DNA of 64,000 bases from Nitrobacter hamburgensis X14. GTDB taxonomy: Bacteria; Pseudomonadota; Alphaproteobacteria; Rhizobiales; Xanthobacteraceae. The position numbers and the translations under genes are program-made. The DNA is taken from assembly GCF_000013885.1 (NCBI RefSeq), contig NC_007964.1, forward strand, positions 2,342,001-2,406,000, written 5' to 3'. The notes under the pieces were generated by a model. It searched no databases, was not told the DNA's origin, and worked only from the letters and a program-made list of their open reading frames with translations. Below are positions 1 through 8,743 of this stretch, piece by piece (position 1 is the stretch's first letter; the number at the start of each line of letters is the position of its first letter).

Positions 1-104
1 TCATCTATGTCCAAGGTTCCGATGAAGCGATCAAATGCGGCCGTATTGCCGTCGCCTGCCTTGCACACACCGGCTTGCGGCCTCTCGCATTCGGACCTAA
101 CTAG
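1..104 (+). CDS. C-terminal end of an unidentified protein (partial, 5' end outside window)
   Basis: Reading in the third frame from base 3 gives about 33 codons with normal-looking composition ending in TAG at 102-104. The C-terminal peptide ends LAFGPN. It is too short to recognise. It lies upstream of and on the same strand as the YghU-like gene, 35 bases away. I infer a real gene end only from the open frame reaching the window edge, so it could be chance. Confidence 0.4.
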   Translation, partial: IYVQGSDEAIKCGRIAVACLAHTGLRPLAFGPN

Positions 105-139
105 TTGCGATATCCCGCCTTTCCCGGAGCCCTCCTTAG

Positions 140-1012
140 ATGACCGATGCCCCCTACACGCCGCCCAAAGTCTGGACCTTTGACAAGGAGAATGGCGGCA
201 GATTCGCCTCGGTCAACCGGCCGACCGCCGGCGCGACCCACGAGAAGGTGTTGCCGGTCGGCAACCACCCCTTTCAGCTTTATTCGCGGGGAACGCCGAA
301 CGGCCAGAAGGTCACGATCATGTTCGAGGAGCTGCTCGCGCTCGGCCACACCGGCGCGGAGTATGACGCCTGGATGATCCGGATAGACGGCGAGCAGTTC
401 GGTTCGGGCTTTGTCGAGGTCAACCCGAACTCGAAGATTCCGGCGCTGATGGACCGCTCGGGACCTGAGCCGATCCGGGTGTTCGAGTCCGGCGCGATCC
501 TGCTGCATCTCGCGGAGAAGTTCGGCGCGTTCATCCCGAAAACAGCGGCGGCGCGCGCGGAATGCCTGTCGTGGCTGTTCTGGCAAATGGGCAGCGCGCC
601 CTATCTCGGCGGCGGCTTCGGCCATTTCTACAACTATGCGCCGGAGAAGATCGAATACGCCATCAACCGCTTCGCCATGGAGACGAAGCGGCAGATGGAC
701 GTGCTGGACCGCCGGCTCAAGGCCAACGACTATCTCGCCGGCAAGGAGTACACGATCGCAGACATCGCGGTGTGGCCGTGGTACGGCGGCCTGGCCCAGG
801 GTCTGCTCTACGGCGACAGCGGCACCTTCCTCGACGTCCAGAGCTACAAGAACGTGCAGCGCTGGAATAAACAGATCGCCGCGCGGCCCGCGGTGAAGCG
901 CGGCCGCATCGTCAACCGTTCCTCCGGCGATCCCGCAAGCCAGCTCCACGAGCGCCACGACGCCTCCGATTTCGAGACCCGGACGCAGGACAAGCTTGCG
1001 AAGCAGGCCTGA
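140..1012 (+). CDS. yghU: YghU-type glutathione S-transferase / GSH-dependent disulfide-bond oxidoreductase
   Basis: 290 residues, close to the 288 of E. coli YghU. After an N-terminal extension the thioredoxin-like GST domain covers about residues 44-135, with the glutathione-binding motifs NSKIPAL (97-103) and FESGAIL (115-121). An all-helical C-terminal domain follows to about 265. Family members act in the cytosol as glutathione-dependent disulfide reductases/peroxidases with weak classical transferase activity. The ATG at 140 gives the full-length family N terminus (the motif WTFDKENGG near residue 12 is characteristic). An SDR gene follows 46 bases downstream on the same strand and may be co-transcribed. 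The family call is firm; the physiological substrate is unknown. Confidence 0.9.
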   Translation: MTDAPYTPPKVWTFDKENGGRFASVNRPTAGATHEKVLPVGNHPFQLYSRGTPNGQKVTIMFEELLALGHTGAEYDAWMIRIDGEQFGSGFVEVNPNSKIPALMDRSGPEPIRVFESGAILLHLAEKFGAFIPKTAAARAECLSWLFWQMGSAPYLGGGFGHFYNYAPEKIEYAINRFAMETKRQMDVLDRRLKANDYLAGKEYTIADIAVWPWYGGLAQGLLYGDSGTFLDVQSYKNVQRWNKQIAARPAVKRGRIVNRSSGDPASQLHERHDASDFETRTQDKLAKQA

Positions 1013-1058
1013 CGCCTGCCAGCATCATTTGCAGCCATTTTAACCTGGAGGTCCCTTC

Positions 1059-1739
1059 ATGCATGGAAAAGCCATCATCATCACCGGAGCCTCCGGCGCA
1101 CTGGGTAAGGTCGTCGCGGACGCCGCCGTCGCGCGCGGCGCCCGAGTGGCCGGCATCAACCGGGCTGCCGCGAAAGGCGGCGCCACGGCGGATCGGATCG
1201 ATCTCGGTGGCGTCGATCTGTCCGACGCGGCGCAGGCCCTGCAGGCCGTCGACGCAGCGGCCGCGCATTTCGGCCGGCTCGACGCCCTCATCAATATCGC
1301 CGGCGCGTTCACGTTCGAGACCGTGGCCGACGGCGACCCAAAAACCTGGCAGCGCCTTTACACGATCAACGTGACCACCGCGCTGAACGCCTCGCGGGCC
1401 GCGATCCCACATCTGGTTGCCTCCGGCGCCGGACGCATCGTCAACATCGGCGCGGTGGCGGCGTTGCAGGCTAACGCCGGCATGGGCGCCTATGCCGCGT
1501 CGAAAGCCGGTGTGCATCGTCTGACCGAAGCGCTCGCCGCCGAACTGAAGGGGAAAGTCACCGTCAATGCCGTACTGCCGTCCATCATCGACACACCAGC
1601 CAATCGCAGGGACATGCCCAAGGCGGACTTCACGGCCTGGGTGACGGCGGATGAACTGGCGAACGTCATCCTGTTTCTGGCCAGCGATGCGGCGAGCGCC
1701 GTGACCGGAGCGCTGCTGCCCGTGCGCGGACGTGTTTGA
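1059..1739 (+). CDS. Short-chain dehydrogenase/reductase (SDR) family protein
   Basis: 226 residues, a classical single-domain SDR. The Rossmann nucleotide motif TGASGALG is at residues 9-16, the NxAG motif (NIAG) at 79-82 and the catalytic YAASK at 145-149. The serine usually found before the Tyr loop is not obvious; that segment reads NIGAVAAL, so catalytic competence is uncertain. A ribosome-binding site (TGGAGG) lies just upstream of the ATG. The substrate cannot be told from sequence. It sits directly downstream of the glutathione transferase, which suggests a joint detoxification or redox role, but that is only inference. Confidence 0.85.
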   Translation: MHGKAIIITGASGALGKVVADAAVARGARVAGINRAAAKGGATADRIDLGGVDLSDAAQALQAVDAAAAHFGRLDALINIAGAFTFETVADGDPKTWQRLYTINVTTALNASRAAIPHLVASGAGRIVNIGAVAALQANAGMGAYAASKAGVHRLTEALAAELKGKVTVNAVLPSIIDTPANRRDMPKADFTAWVTADELANVILFLASDAASAVTGALLPVRGRV

Positions 1740-1883
1740 GACCTGATTTTCTCGCTGTAATACGCAGGATACAACCCCGCGATAAAGTAACCCGATGTTA
1801 AGGCCGTTGCCATTCAATCAAGCGGCGCAGCTGCGCTGTTTGCTACCCTTGCCGGCGACAATTTCCTGCAGGATCATCAACGC

Positions 1884-2426
1884 ATGCCTGGGCTTCGCAG
1901 TAACTACGACTACGAGGACTTGCTGGCCTGCGGCCGGGGCGAAATGTTCGGGCCAAGCGAGCCGAAACTTCCGCTACCGCCGATGCTGATGTTCGATCGC
2001 ATCACGGAGATCACGGAAGGCGGCGGGAAGTACGGGCGCGGACTGGTGCGCACGGAGCTCGACATCAAACCGGACCTCTGGTTCTTCCGCTGCCACTTTC
2101 AGAACGACGCGGTGATGCCCGGCTGCCTTGGCCTCGACGGGCTGTGGCAGATGGTGGGATTTTATCTGGTCTGGCTCGGCCGCGACCGGCATGTGCGGGC
2201 CCGCGCCCTCGGCCTCGGCGATCTGAAGTTTACGGGGCAGATCCTGCCGCACGTCCGCAGGGTCGCCTACACCGTGGACATCAAGCGCGTGATGCGTTCG
2301 AAACTGGTGATGGCAATTGCCGATGGCACGGTATGCGCGGACGGCGAGGTGATCTATCGCGCCAGCGACCTTCGGCTCGGCCTATTCAAGCACCTTCCCG
2401 ACTCGCCGATTAAACCGGCCGGCTGA
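1884..2426 (+). CDS. fabA: FabA-like 3-hydroxydecanoyl-ACP dehydratase/isomerase
   Basis: 180 residues against 172 in E. coli FabA. The hotdog-fold active-site helix is intact: His71 in CHFQNDAVMPG and Asp85 in CLGLDGLWQ. The C-terminal signature YRASDLRLGLF is present. FabA dehydrates 3-hydroxyacyl-ACP and isomerises trans-2- to cis-3-decenoyl-ACP to start unsaturated fatty-acid synthesis in the cytosol. The usual alphaproteobacterial neighbours (irr upstream, fabB and fabI downstream) are absent here; it stands between an SDR and a DUF2161 gene. It is therefore probably a second FabA paralogue or a relocated gene. Confidence 0.88.
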   Translation: MPGLRSNYDYEDLLACGRGEMFGPSEPKLPLPPMLMFDRITEITEGGGKYGRGLVRTELDIKPDLWFFRCHFQNDAVMPGCLGLDGLWQMVGFYLVWLGRDRHVRARALGLGDLKFTGQILPHVRRVAYTVDIKRVMRSKLVMAIADGTVCADGEVIYRASDLRLGLFKHLPDSPIKPAG

Positions 2427-2463
2427 TAAACTCAAGCCGCAATCGTCCGGAGTCGCCGCACCC

Positions 2464-3138
2464 GTGGAAACCTCGCTCTATCTTCCGGTCAAACGTCATC
2501 TTGAAAGCCTCGGCTTCACCGTCAAGGGCGAGATCGGCGGCTGCGATCTGGTCGCGCTCAGCGGCGACGATCCGCCTATCGTGGTGATCGGCGAGTTGAA
2601 GCTCAGCTTCAATCTCGAATTGATCCTGCAAGGTGTCGACCGCGCCGGCGCCTGCGACGAGGTCTGGCTTGCCGCCAGGCTGTCGATGCGCGGCAAGGGC
2701 CGCGAAAGCGATGCGCGCTATCGCAACCTGTGCCGGCGACTCGGATTCGGGATGCTTGGCGTGACCGATCGGGGTGGCGTTGAAGTGCTGGTCGCGCCCG
2801 CCGCCGTCAGTCCCCGCCGCAATCCCAAAAAGCGCTCCCGGCTGGTCGCAGAGCACCAGCGTCGCAAGGGCGATCCCGTTGCCGGTGGCAGCACGCGGAC
2901 GCCGATCATGACAGCCTATCGTCAGCAGGCGCTGAGCTGTGCGGCCGCGATGGCCGCAGGTCCGCGCCGCGTGCGGGATCTCACGCCGGAAAACCCGGAT
3001 GCTGGAAAAATCCTTCTCCATAACGTCTATGGATGGTTCGACTGCGTCGAGCGCGGGGTCTATACCCTGACTGCCGGGGGCCGCGCCGCGCTAGAGCGAT
3101 GGCCACAGCATTCCCTCGGATCGTCGCCAGCCGCCTGA
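2464..3138 (+). CDS. DUF2161 family protein with PD-(D/E)XK nuclease-like fold
   Basis: 224 residues from a GTG start 37 bases after the fabA-like stop. The N-terminal half carries the PD-(D/E)XK-type pattern: Glu23, then Asp28 in CDLVAL, then GELK at 43-46. This matches the DUF2161 family of predicted phosphodiesterases. The C-terminal half is basic (PRRNPKKR near residue 118) and ends in a winged-helix-like stretch (YTLTAGGRAALERW). The cellular role of the family is unknown. It could be a nuclease or a DNA-binding relic. A degenerate dispersed repeat begins right after the stop. Confidence 0.75.
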   Translation: METSLYLPVKRHLESLGFTVKGEIGGCDLVALSGDDPPIVVIGELKLSFNLELILQGVDRAGACDEVWLAARLSMRGKGRESDARYRNLCRRLGFGMLGVTDRGGVEVLVAPAAVSPRRNPKKRSRLVAEHQRRKGDPVAGGSTRTPIMTAYRQQALSCAAAMAAGPRRVRDLTPENPDAGKILLHNVYGWFDCVERGVYTLTAGGRAALERWPQHSLGSSPAA

Positions 3139-3455
3139 TGCTATCCGGCGACGGAGGGCACCGGTCCGGCTCGAAAAGCGACCCAAGCGCGTCAAAATGC
3201 ATAGCTGTCTTGCCAAGACAAATCCCGTATTGAGATTCAGCATCGAGTCTCATAAAGCGGGATGAGATTTGATTGAATCGTTATGTTCCGCTTTCTGTCG
3301 GACATCTACGTCCTGAACTTGAATCGAATCTGAGACGTGGGTGTACGGGACAAAGGCGAACGAAGCGACGTCGTTCGTCGAACGGCTGTGACGCGTTAAA
3401 GCGCTTCATCGTCGATTTTCCTGGTCCAGGTTTGCGCAACCCACTGAGGCTACCG
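3139..3455. repeat. Repeat-filled intergenic region (two dispersed repeat families)
   Basis: No gene is visible here. Bases 3141-3190 look like a worn copy of the repeat found at 61793-61897 (reverse orientation; shared GCGTCAAAAT...CATAG core). From 3254 to about 3390 there is a second repeat (starting AAAGCGGGATG, with TTTGATTGAATCGT) that recurs at 28865-29016. The two copies share the order of motifs and the spacing but are diverged. A long reading frame starting at 3273 runs through the repeat into the next gene and is not credible before 3456. Confidence 0.65.
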
Positions 3456-3755
3456 ATGAACGAAGGCTGGCAGACGAAATATGGCATCCGGCGGGTCCGC
3501 CGCGATCCTCCCACGCTGGACGAAGCCATCTTCGCGGCCACCGGCATCACCAACGATCTCGACTCGCAGGCCGAGATCGCGGCATCGCTGATCGGGATGC
3601 CGTTCGATGTCGTTCACGCTGAGGTCAAGAAAGCCGCCCGCACCGTTGCGCGGTCGCCAACCACGCGCGTGATTGCCGGCGAACAGGGCGCGCTGCGCTC
3701 GGTCGTAGTCGAGCGCCGCGTGGTCCGCAGATTCGGCAACGACAAACGAATCTGA
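3456..3755 (+). CDS. Small hypothetical protein
   Basis: 99 residues from the ATG at 3456. An upstream in-frame extension is rejected because it lies in a dispersed repeat. The protein starts MNEGWQTKYGIRRVRRDPPT and contains an acidic helix followed by an Arg/Lys-rich C terminus. This composition is typical of small cytosolic helical proteins in the Bradyrhizobium group. No catalytic motif, signal peptide or membrane segment is visible. I do not recognise a function. Confidence 0.6.
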   Translation: MNEGWQTKYGIRRVRRDPPTLDEAIFAATGITNDLDSQAEIAASLIGMPFDVVHAEVKKAARTVARSPTTRVIAGEQGALRSVVVERRVVRRFGNDKRI

Positions 3756-3844
3756 TCCGGATCAATCTGGATCACCGCCGCGACCAGCTTGCCGCGGCCG
3801 CGTTACTAAAGTGCGGCGCACGTCGTTCCAACCACGGGGGCTGG

Positions 3845-4090
3845 ATGCCGGGAAATCGCGAACTGCTGTTTCTGACGGTCGGTGCGCTGATCGTCGCGGC
3901 GCCCACCGCAAACGCCGCGCAAGTGTCGCGAGAAACCGACATCGTCACGCTGCGGCTGGGCGAACGCATCCTCGTCGACGACGGGTCCTGCCCGGCGGGG
4001 CAGATCAAGGAAATCTCGGGCGCGAAGCTCGGCCCGACCGGCGTCGTTCGTGCGCGCAAATGCGTATCACGGACCGGTTTGAGGCGCTGA
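3845..4090 (+). CDS. DUF6719-like small secreted protein
   Basis: 81 residues. A signal peptide is visible at residues 1-24 (hydrophobic LLFLTVGALIVAAPTANA, cleavage after ANAA). The mature part contains LRLGERILVDDGSCPAGQIKE, a conserved segment of a small periplasmic family found in Bradyrhizobium relatives; two cysteines (SCP and RKC) could pair. Function is unknown. It converges with the CreA gene on the other strand, 44 bases away. Confidence 0.65.
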   Translation: MPGNRELLFLTVGALIVAAPTANAAQVSRETDIVTLRLGERILVDDGSCPAGQIKEISGAKLGPTGVVRARKCVSRTGLRR

Positions 4091-4134
4091 ATGCGGGTCG
4101 CAACCGCGGCTCGAAATGCAGCCGATGGCCAAAC

Positions 4135-4722
4135 CTAATGCGAAAAGAAATCACCGCATTTTTGCACGGCCGTATCCGCGGCGCCCCATGGCATGATCGG
4201 CACCGAGGATGTCGAATTCTTCGGCGAACCTTCGATCAGTCGGTCCGAATAAACCATGTAGACCAGCACGTTTCGTTTCGCGTCGCAGCCGCGCACGATC
4301 TGCATCTTCTTGAAGAACAGCGAGCGCCTTTGCTGGAACATGTCCCCGCCCTGTTCCATCTTTTTTCCCTTGAAACGAATCGGTCCGATCTGGCGGCAGG
4401 CCAGCGAAATATCCGAGACCTGCTCCGCCAGCCCCAGCCAGCCCTTGACGCCGCCCTTCTCCGGCACGGTGAAATGGCAAGCGACGCCCTCGATCTCCGG
4501 ATCATCGACGCCATAGGTCGCAAGCTTGTCATTCGGGGTCAGCAGATTGAATACCGTGGAGCGACGAAAGATCAGGTCGGGTTCGTCCGCCGCATGGGCC
4601 TGCGATCCGGCGAGTACCGCAACCGCCAGGATGGCGAAGGCCCAAGAGGTCCAGGCCGTTCGGCGCTTGTCATCATCAGTCTGGTCACGAAATGCCATCA
4701 TTCGCTCCGTTTGCTGGTCCAA
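4135..4722 (-). CDS. creA: CreA family periplasmic protein
   Basis: 195 residues with an N-terminal signal anchor (AFAILAVAVLAGSQAHAADEP) and the CreA family body: FRRSTVFNLLTPNDK, DDPEIEGVACHFT, DISLACRQIGPI and a C-terminal SVPIMPWG. Family members are about 155-190 residues and exported; function is not established beyond the name, which comes from proximity to creBCD in E. coli. No creBCD genes lie nearby here. The start could instead be Met8 or Met9, which would give a more usual signal-peptide N-region. Confidence 0.85.
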   Translation of the reverse strand: MDQQTERMMAFRDQTDDDKRRTAWTSWAFAILAVAVLAGSQAHAADEPDLIFRRSTVFNLLTPNDKLATYGVDDPEIEGVACHFTVPEKGGVKGWLGLAEQVSDISLACRQIGPIRFKGKKMEQGGDMFQQRRSLFFKKMQIVRGCDAKRNVLVYMVYSDRLIEGSPKNSTSSVPIMPWGAADTAVQKCGDFFSH

Positions 4723-4903
4723 GTCTATTTAGGATCGCTTGGTTCCCCCGGAAAGATGCCGATTGCCCAGACGGTGGGCATTAGACTCGTGTGAAGAAAT
4801 TCAAACTATTTTTGACCGAAGCGAGGCTTCGGACGGGCCGGGCCGGTGAACCTGATGAGCATCTTTGACATTAACATCTGAACCAGATTCGAGGAACGAA
4901 GGC

Positions 4904-6415
4904 GTGAATGAGTATTGGTCTTCTCTCCCGGCGACATGGTGGCGATTATTATTGGCGGGCAAACTTTTCCCGGCCCAGGCGGCTGCGTATCTCGGTCCAG
5001 TGCGGCTTCGGCTCGGACTGGTCACCGCCATCCTGATCGGACTGATGTCACCCGCGCAGAGCCAGATATTCTGGCAGAACGATTATCCGGACGATTATCC
5101 GGAGGTCTATATCGAAGCGCCCCCTCCACCTCCCGTCACGAGGCCCCAGCCGCATCGAGCCAAGCATCACCGCCACGCAAAGCCGGAATCGGCCGCCAAG
5201 GTTGCGCGCAAGCCCCAGGGCCCGATCATCATTGCCATTTCGATCCGCCGGCAAACGCTCAAGGTCTATGACGCCAACGGCCTTTTCGCCGAAACGCCGG
5301 TATCGACCGGAATGCGCGGCCACTCGACCCCGATGGGCGTTTTCAGCGTCATTCAGAAACAGAAATGGCACCGCTCGAACATCTACAGCGGCGCGCCGAT
5401 GCCCTACATGCAACGCATCACCTGGTCCGGCATTGCGATGCACGCGGGGGTGCTTCCGGGTTATCCCGCATCGCATGGATGTATCCGAATGCCTATGAGC
5501 TTCGCGGTGAAAATGTGGCGCTGGACCAGAATAGGCGCGCGGGTGATCATCACGCCCGGCGAAGTGACGCCTGCGGAATTTTCGCATCCGCTGCTGACAA
5601 CCCATCGACCCGAGCGTGCTCCCGTCGCCGCCAAAGTGCTAACCGCCAATGCCGACGGCGCGATGGCGCAACGGGCGGTTCTATCAACCGCGACCGATTC
5701 GCCTGTGGCGAGCGAGCCTCAGAGTGCAACACCTGAGCCGGCGGCCGATCCGATCAAGGTCGATACAGACTACAAAAAGGACGCCGACGTCACGGCAGCA
5801 ACAGGCGTCAAGCCTGAGGCCGACGCGCCCAGAACGGAAGACAAGCCGCAAAGCGCCGGTTCCGCCGCCGCCGCCGCTGTCACGGCGACAGCACACGATC
5901 AGTCTCAACCCTCACCGGCGAGCGACGTGAACGCCGAGTCCGTGGCGATCTCTGCGCTCAAGCGGAGCGATCGGATCGCGGTCTTTGTCAGCCGCAAGGA
6001 CAGCAAGATTTACGTGCGGCAGAACTTTGCACCGCTATTCAATGCTCCCGTCACCATCACCCCGAGCGATCGGCCGTTGGGAACACACGTGTTCACGGCC
6101 GAAGCCGGCAAGGACAGCAAGGACGACTTCCGTTGGTCGGTGGTGTCGCTCCCGGCAATGGCGCATCGCGCGGATCGGGTTCACCTCCGCGAAAACCAGT
6201 CCCACCAGCGAACGGCCGGTGTCGACGCAAAGCCCAGACCGACTCCTGTTCCGGACAGTGCTACCGACGCACTGGACCGCATCTCCCTTCCTGAAGACGT
6301 CATGACGAAAATCGCCGACTCGCTTTCGACCGGCGACTCCATCGTCGTGTCCGATCAGGGCATCGCCGGCGGTGAAACCGGCCAAGGCACCGACTTCATC
6401 GTCAAGCTCCAATAG
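4904..6415 (+). CDS. L,D-transpeptidase (YkuD domain)
   Basis: About 503 residues from a GTG at 4904; an in-frame TTG at 4865 is the other option. The N-terminal hydrophobic segment (LGLVTAILIGLMSPAQS) acts as signal or anchor. A Pro/His-rich linker follows, then the YkuD domain with the catalytic pattern HAGVLPGYPASHGCIRMP (nucleophile Cys near residue 193, His about 13 residues before). The enzyme forms 3-3 or lipoprotein cross-links in periplasmic peptidoglycan. The long C-terminal half (Ala/Thr/Asp-rich, then a second beta-rich region with VFVSRKDSKIYVRQ) resembles a degenerate second YkuD-like repeat lacking the Cys motif; that is inference. Confidence 0.88.
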   Translation: MNEYWSSLPATWWRLLLAGKLFPAQAAAYLGPVRLRLGLVTAILIGLMSPAQSQIFWQNDYPDDYPEVYIEAPPPPPVTRPQPHRAKHHRHAKPESAAKVARKPQGPIIIAISIRRQTLKVYDANGLFAETPVSTGMRGHSTPMGVFSVIQKQKWHRSNIYSGAPMPYMQRITWSGIAMHAGVLPGYPASHGCIRMPMSFAVKMWRWTRIGARVIITPGEVTPAEFSHPLLTTHRPERAPVAAKVLTANADGAMAQRAVLSTATDSPVASEPQSATPEPAADPIKVDTDYKKDADVTAATGVKPEADAPRTEDKPQSAGSAAAAAVTATAHDQSQPSPASDVNAESVAISALKRSDRIAVFVSRKDSKIYVRQNFAPLFNAPVTITPSDRPLGTHVFTAEAGKDSKDDFRWSVVSLPAMAHRADRVHLRENQSHQRTAGVDAKPRPTPVPDSATDALDRISLPEDVMTKIADSLSTGDSIVVSDQGIAGGETGQGTDFIVKLQ

Positions 6416-6546
6416 CCGAGGGAACAGCTAACCGACTGGGGATAAATGCTGTTTCCGTGGAAGGGCTCTCCGGAGCTGCGCTAGGATGACGAAGAACGGA
6501 AAAAGCGCGGGTGATTCAACGCGCGACAACCTCTGAGGTGATCGAT

Positions 6547-7479
6547 ATGCGCATCGCGGCGGGGCTCATTTTTGCAGGCGCGGTTTCATTGTGCGCGACC
6601 ACGGTCGCCTGGGCGCAGACGCCAACACCGAAAGGAGCGCAGCAAGCCGCCTCGGCCACAGCCTCCACGCCGCCGAGCGGACCGAAGGTCGCCTGCAACG
6701 GAAGCCCCGACGCGCTCGGTGTTGCGCGCGTGGTCCAGATCGATACGACCGGCGGTCCGGGCTTCGGCTTTGAGCATTTCAAGCAGCTCGACTTCCTGCG
6801 CGACAAGGAAGTGGTGCTGACGTTCGACGACGGTCCGTGGCCCGGACATACGCCCGCCGTGCTGAAGGCGCTTGCCGATCAGTGCACCACCGGCATCTTC
6901 TTCGCGATCGGCAAGCACGCGACGTACCATCCCGAGATCCTGCGACAGGTCGCCGCCGCCGGGCACACGATCGGCGGGCATACATGGTCGCATGCCAATC
7001 TCAACAACAAGAAGCTGACCGAGGCGCAGCGCAAGGACGAGATCGAGAAAGGGTTCAGCGCCGTCAAGTGGGCGCTTGAGGCCGCCCCTGCCCCGTTCTT
7101 CCGCTTCCCGGCGCTTCAGCATCCGCCGGAAATGGTGACCTACCTGGGCGAGCGCAATATCGCGATCTTCTCCTGCGACGTCGACTCGTTCGACTTCAAG
7201 GCGCGCAAGCCCGAACAGGTCGTCGACAACATCTTCAAGAAACTCGACAAGATCGGCAAAGGCATCATTCTGATGCACGATTTCCAGAAGCATACCGCCG
7301 AGGCGCTGCCGGAGATTCTGCGCAGGCTGAAGGCCGGAGGCTACAAGGTGGTGCAGATGAAGGCCAAGGCGCCGGTCGAGACGCTCGCGCAATACGACGA
7401 TGAGCTGAAGAAGGATACCAAGCTGCCGACCGTGAGCACGCGCCCGGTCAATAGCGTGGTCCAGACGATCTCCGAATAG
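6547..7479 (+). CDS. Polysaccharide deacetylase (NodB-homology, CE4)
   Basis: 310 residues from ATG 6547, which starts a clean signal peptide (MRIAAGLIFAGAVSLCATTVAWA); a GTG at 6511 is in frame but gives no better N terminus. The NodB domain shows motif 1 TFDDGPWPGH, motif 2 GGHTWSHANL and motif 3 RFPALQHP. These are the metal ligands and catalytic Asp of carbohydrate esterase family 4. It probably deacetylates N-acetyl sugars in peptidoglycan or exopolysaccharide in the periplasm. It follows the L,D-transpeptidase on the same strand after 131 bases, which fits a cell-wall role. Confidence 0.88.
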   Translation: MRIAAGLIFAGAVSLCATTVAWAQTPTPKGAQQAASATASTPPSGPKVACNGSPDALGVARVVQIDTTGGPGFGFEHFKQLDFLRDKEVVLTFDDGPWPGHTPAVLKALADQCTTGIFFAIGKHATYHPEILRQVAAAGHTIGGHTWSHANLNNKKLTEAQRKDEIEKGFSAVKWALEAAPAPFFRFPALQHPPEMVTYLGERNIAIFSCDVDSFDFKARKPEQVVDNIFKKLDKIGKGIILMHDFQKHTAEALPEILRRLKAGGYKVVQMKAKAPVETLAQYDDELKKDTKLPTVSTRPVNSVVQTISE

Positions 7480-7502
7480 CCCGCGACGATCCGGGACGCA
7501 AA

Positions 7503-8054
7503 ATGCTTCGTATCGAAGGCTACGTCATCGTATCGGCGGACGGAATGCTCGCCGATGCCGACCGCGTGATGCCCGAAGCGCTGAAATTCAAAGGCGACCT
7601 CGAGTTCTTCACCGCGGGAATGGATCGCGTGGATGTCGTGGTGCACGGCCGCAATTCGTTCGAGGATCAGCCCAATTCGCCGCTCCGCAAAAGGATCGTA
7701 TTGACCCGTCGTGTCACGAGCCTTGCCGGCGATCCGGACAACGCCAAGGCAACCTTGTGGAATCCTGCCGGCGCCTCGTTCGAGGACGCTTGTGCTCATG
7801 CCAGTGTCCGCGATGGAACGGCCGCGATCATCGGCGGCCCCGGCATCTTCGAAATGTTTCTCGATCGTTACGACACGTTTTGGCTGTCGGAGGCTCCGCA
7901 CGTGACGCTGCCCGGCGGCGAAGGCTGTTTTCCGGGCGTTCCCGAATCTTCTCCGCAAGCCGTGCTGGCGGCGCATGGGCTCCAGCCTCGCGAGGTCAGG
8001 ATTCTCGACGCCGCCAACGACGTTCGCGTCACCGCATGGCGCCGTACGCCATAG
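7503..8054 (+). CDS. Dihydrofolate reductase / RibD C-terminal domain-like protein
   Basis: 183 residues. The fold is suggested by the N-terminal GYVIVSADGMLAD strand, the middle VVVHGRNSFE (substrate/cofactor region) and the late AAIIGGPGIFEMFLDRYD, the classical glycine-rich NADPH motif of the DHFR/RibD-C superfamily. Such proteins are NAD(P)H-dependent reductases of unknown substrate. The gene starts 23 bases after the deacetylase stop and may share its transcript. The TAG stop at 8052-8054 merges into a dispersed repeat. Confidence 0.75.
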   Translation: MLRIEGYVIVSADGMLADADRVMPEALKFKGDLEFFTAGMDRVDVVVHGRNSFEDQPNSPLRKRIVLTRRVTSLAGDPDNAKATLWNPAGASFEDACAHASVRDGTAAIIGGPGIFEMFLDRYDTFWLSEAPHVTLPGGEGCFPGVPESSPQAVLAAHGLQPREVRILDAANDVRVTAWRRTP

Positions 8055-8175
8055 CGTTTTCGAGCGAAGCATCCTCTCGGGCTTGACCCGAAGATGGCTC
8101 GGTTCGCGTCAAGAAAACGCGTCAAAACAAAAGCTGGAGCCCGGCTTTGTTTCCATCAAAGCAGGAACAGCTCCA
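8053..8175. repeat. Dispersed palindromic repeat (family B, reverse copy)
   Basis: The stretch begins AGCGTTTTCGAGCGAAGC, continues through GGTTCGCGTCAAGAAAACG and CGTCAAAACAAAAGC and ends near AGGAACAGCTCC. It is the reverse complement, with variation, of the repeats at 57798-57904 and 61793-61897. It fills the gap between the RibD-like stop and the DoxX stop, both genes reading toward it, so it may act as a bidirectional terminator. Confidence 0.7.
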
Positions 8176-8180
8176 AGCGA

Positions 8181-8633
8181 TCAGGCTTCGCCGCCAATCG
8201 GCTCGGCCTTTGGCGGGCGACGATCGATCCCGGCGATGATGAACAACGCTCCGATCAGCGACAGGTTCTTCAACGCGTGGATCATGTTGTTCCTCGCTTC
8301 GGGCCCGGTCTGGTTCCAGAAGTCGTGGTAGTAGAACGTCGCCACGACGATAAATACCGCCAGCACCCACGAAAAGAAACGCGCTCCGAGGTTGAGCGCG
8401 ATGAAGACGCCGCAGATAAGCTCAAGCGCGCCGACCGCGATCGCCAGCATGTGAGCGGTCGGCAGACCTGTCAAACCCTCGATCTGGGTGGTGAAGCCCG
8501 TCAGCACGGCCGGGATGACGACCTTGGACGCAATCCCCTCCGCGGTCGCCGCGATGTCGAACAGCTTGGACGCGCCTGAAACGATGAACAACACAGAAAA
8601 CAGGACTCGTCCGACAGTGATGAACGCTGGCAT
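8181..8633 (-). CDS. DoxX family membrane protein
   Basis: 150 residues with four predicted membrane helices: ITVGRVLFSVLFIVSG, MLAIAVGALELICGVFIAL, FFSWVLAVFIVVATFY and a C-terminal helix near LSLIGALFIIAG. The N-terminal RVLFSVLFIVSGASKL and the HALKNLSLIGALFII end are typical of DoxX/DoxD-like proteins. Family members sit in the cytoplasmic membrane and are implicated in redox or quinone-linked functions, but the exact role is unknown. Single-gene unit between a repeat and maeB. Confidence 0.85.
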   Translation of the reverse strand: MPAFITVGRVLFSVLFIVSGASKLFDIAATAEGIASKVVIPAVLTGFTTQIEGLTGLPTAHMLAIAVGALELICGVFIALNLGARFFSWVLAVFIVVATFYYHDFWNQTGPEARNNMIHALKNLSLIGALFIIAGIDRRPPKAEPIGGEA

Positions 8634-8743
8634 GATCGGCCCCTCGCAGAATTAACGAGAACGTGGATCGTCTCTCAAGAATTCGAGTATGGGCGCTTCG
8701 CAGGGCGTTTTGAAAGATCAAAAAAAAGAACGCTCGTCATATT

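Noticed and set aside
101..958. Long minus-strand frame opposite the glutathione transferase
   Set aside because: High-GC shadow frame; the plus-strand frame carries clear GST motifs.
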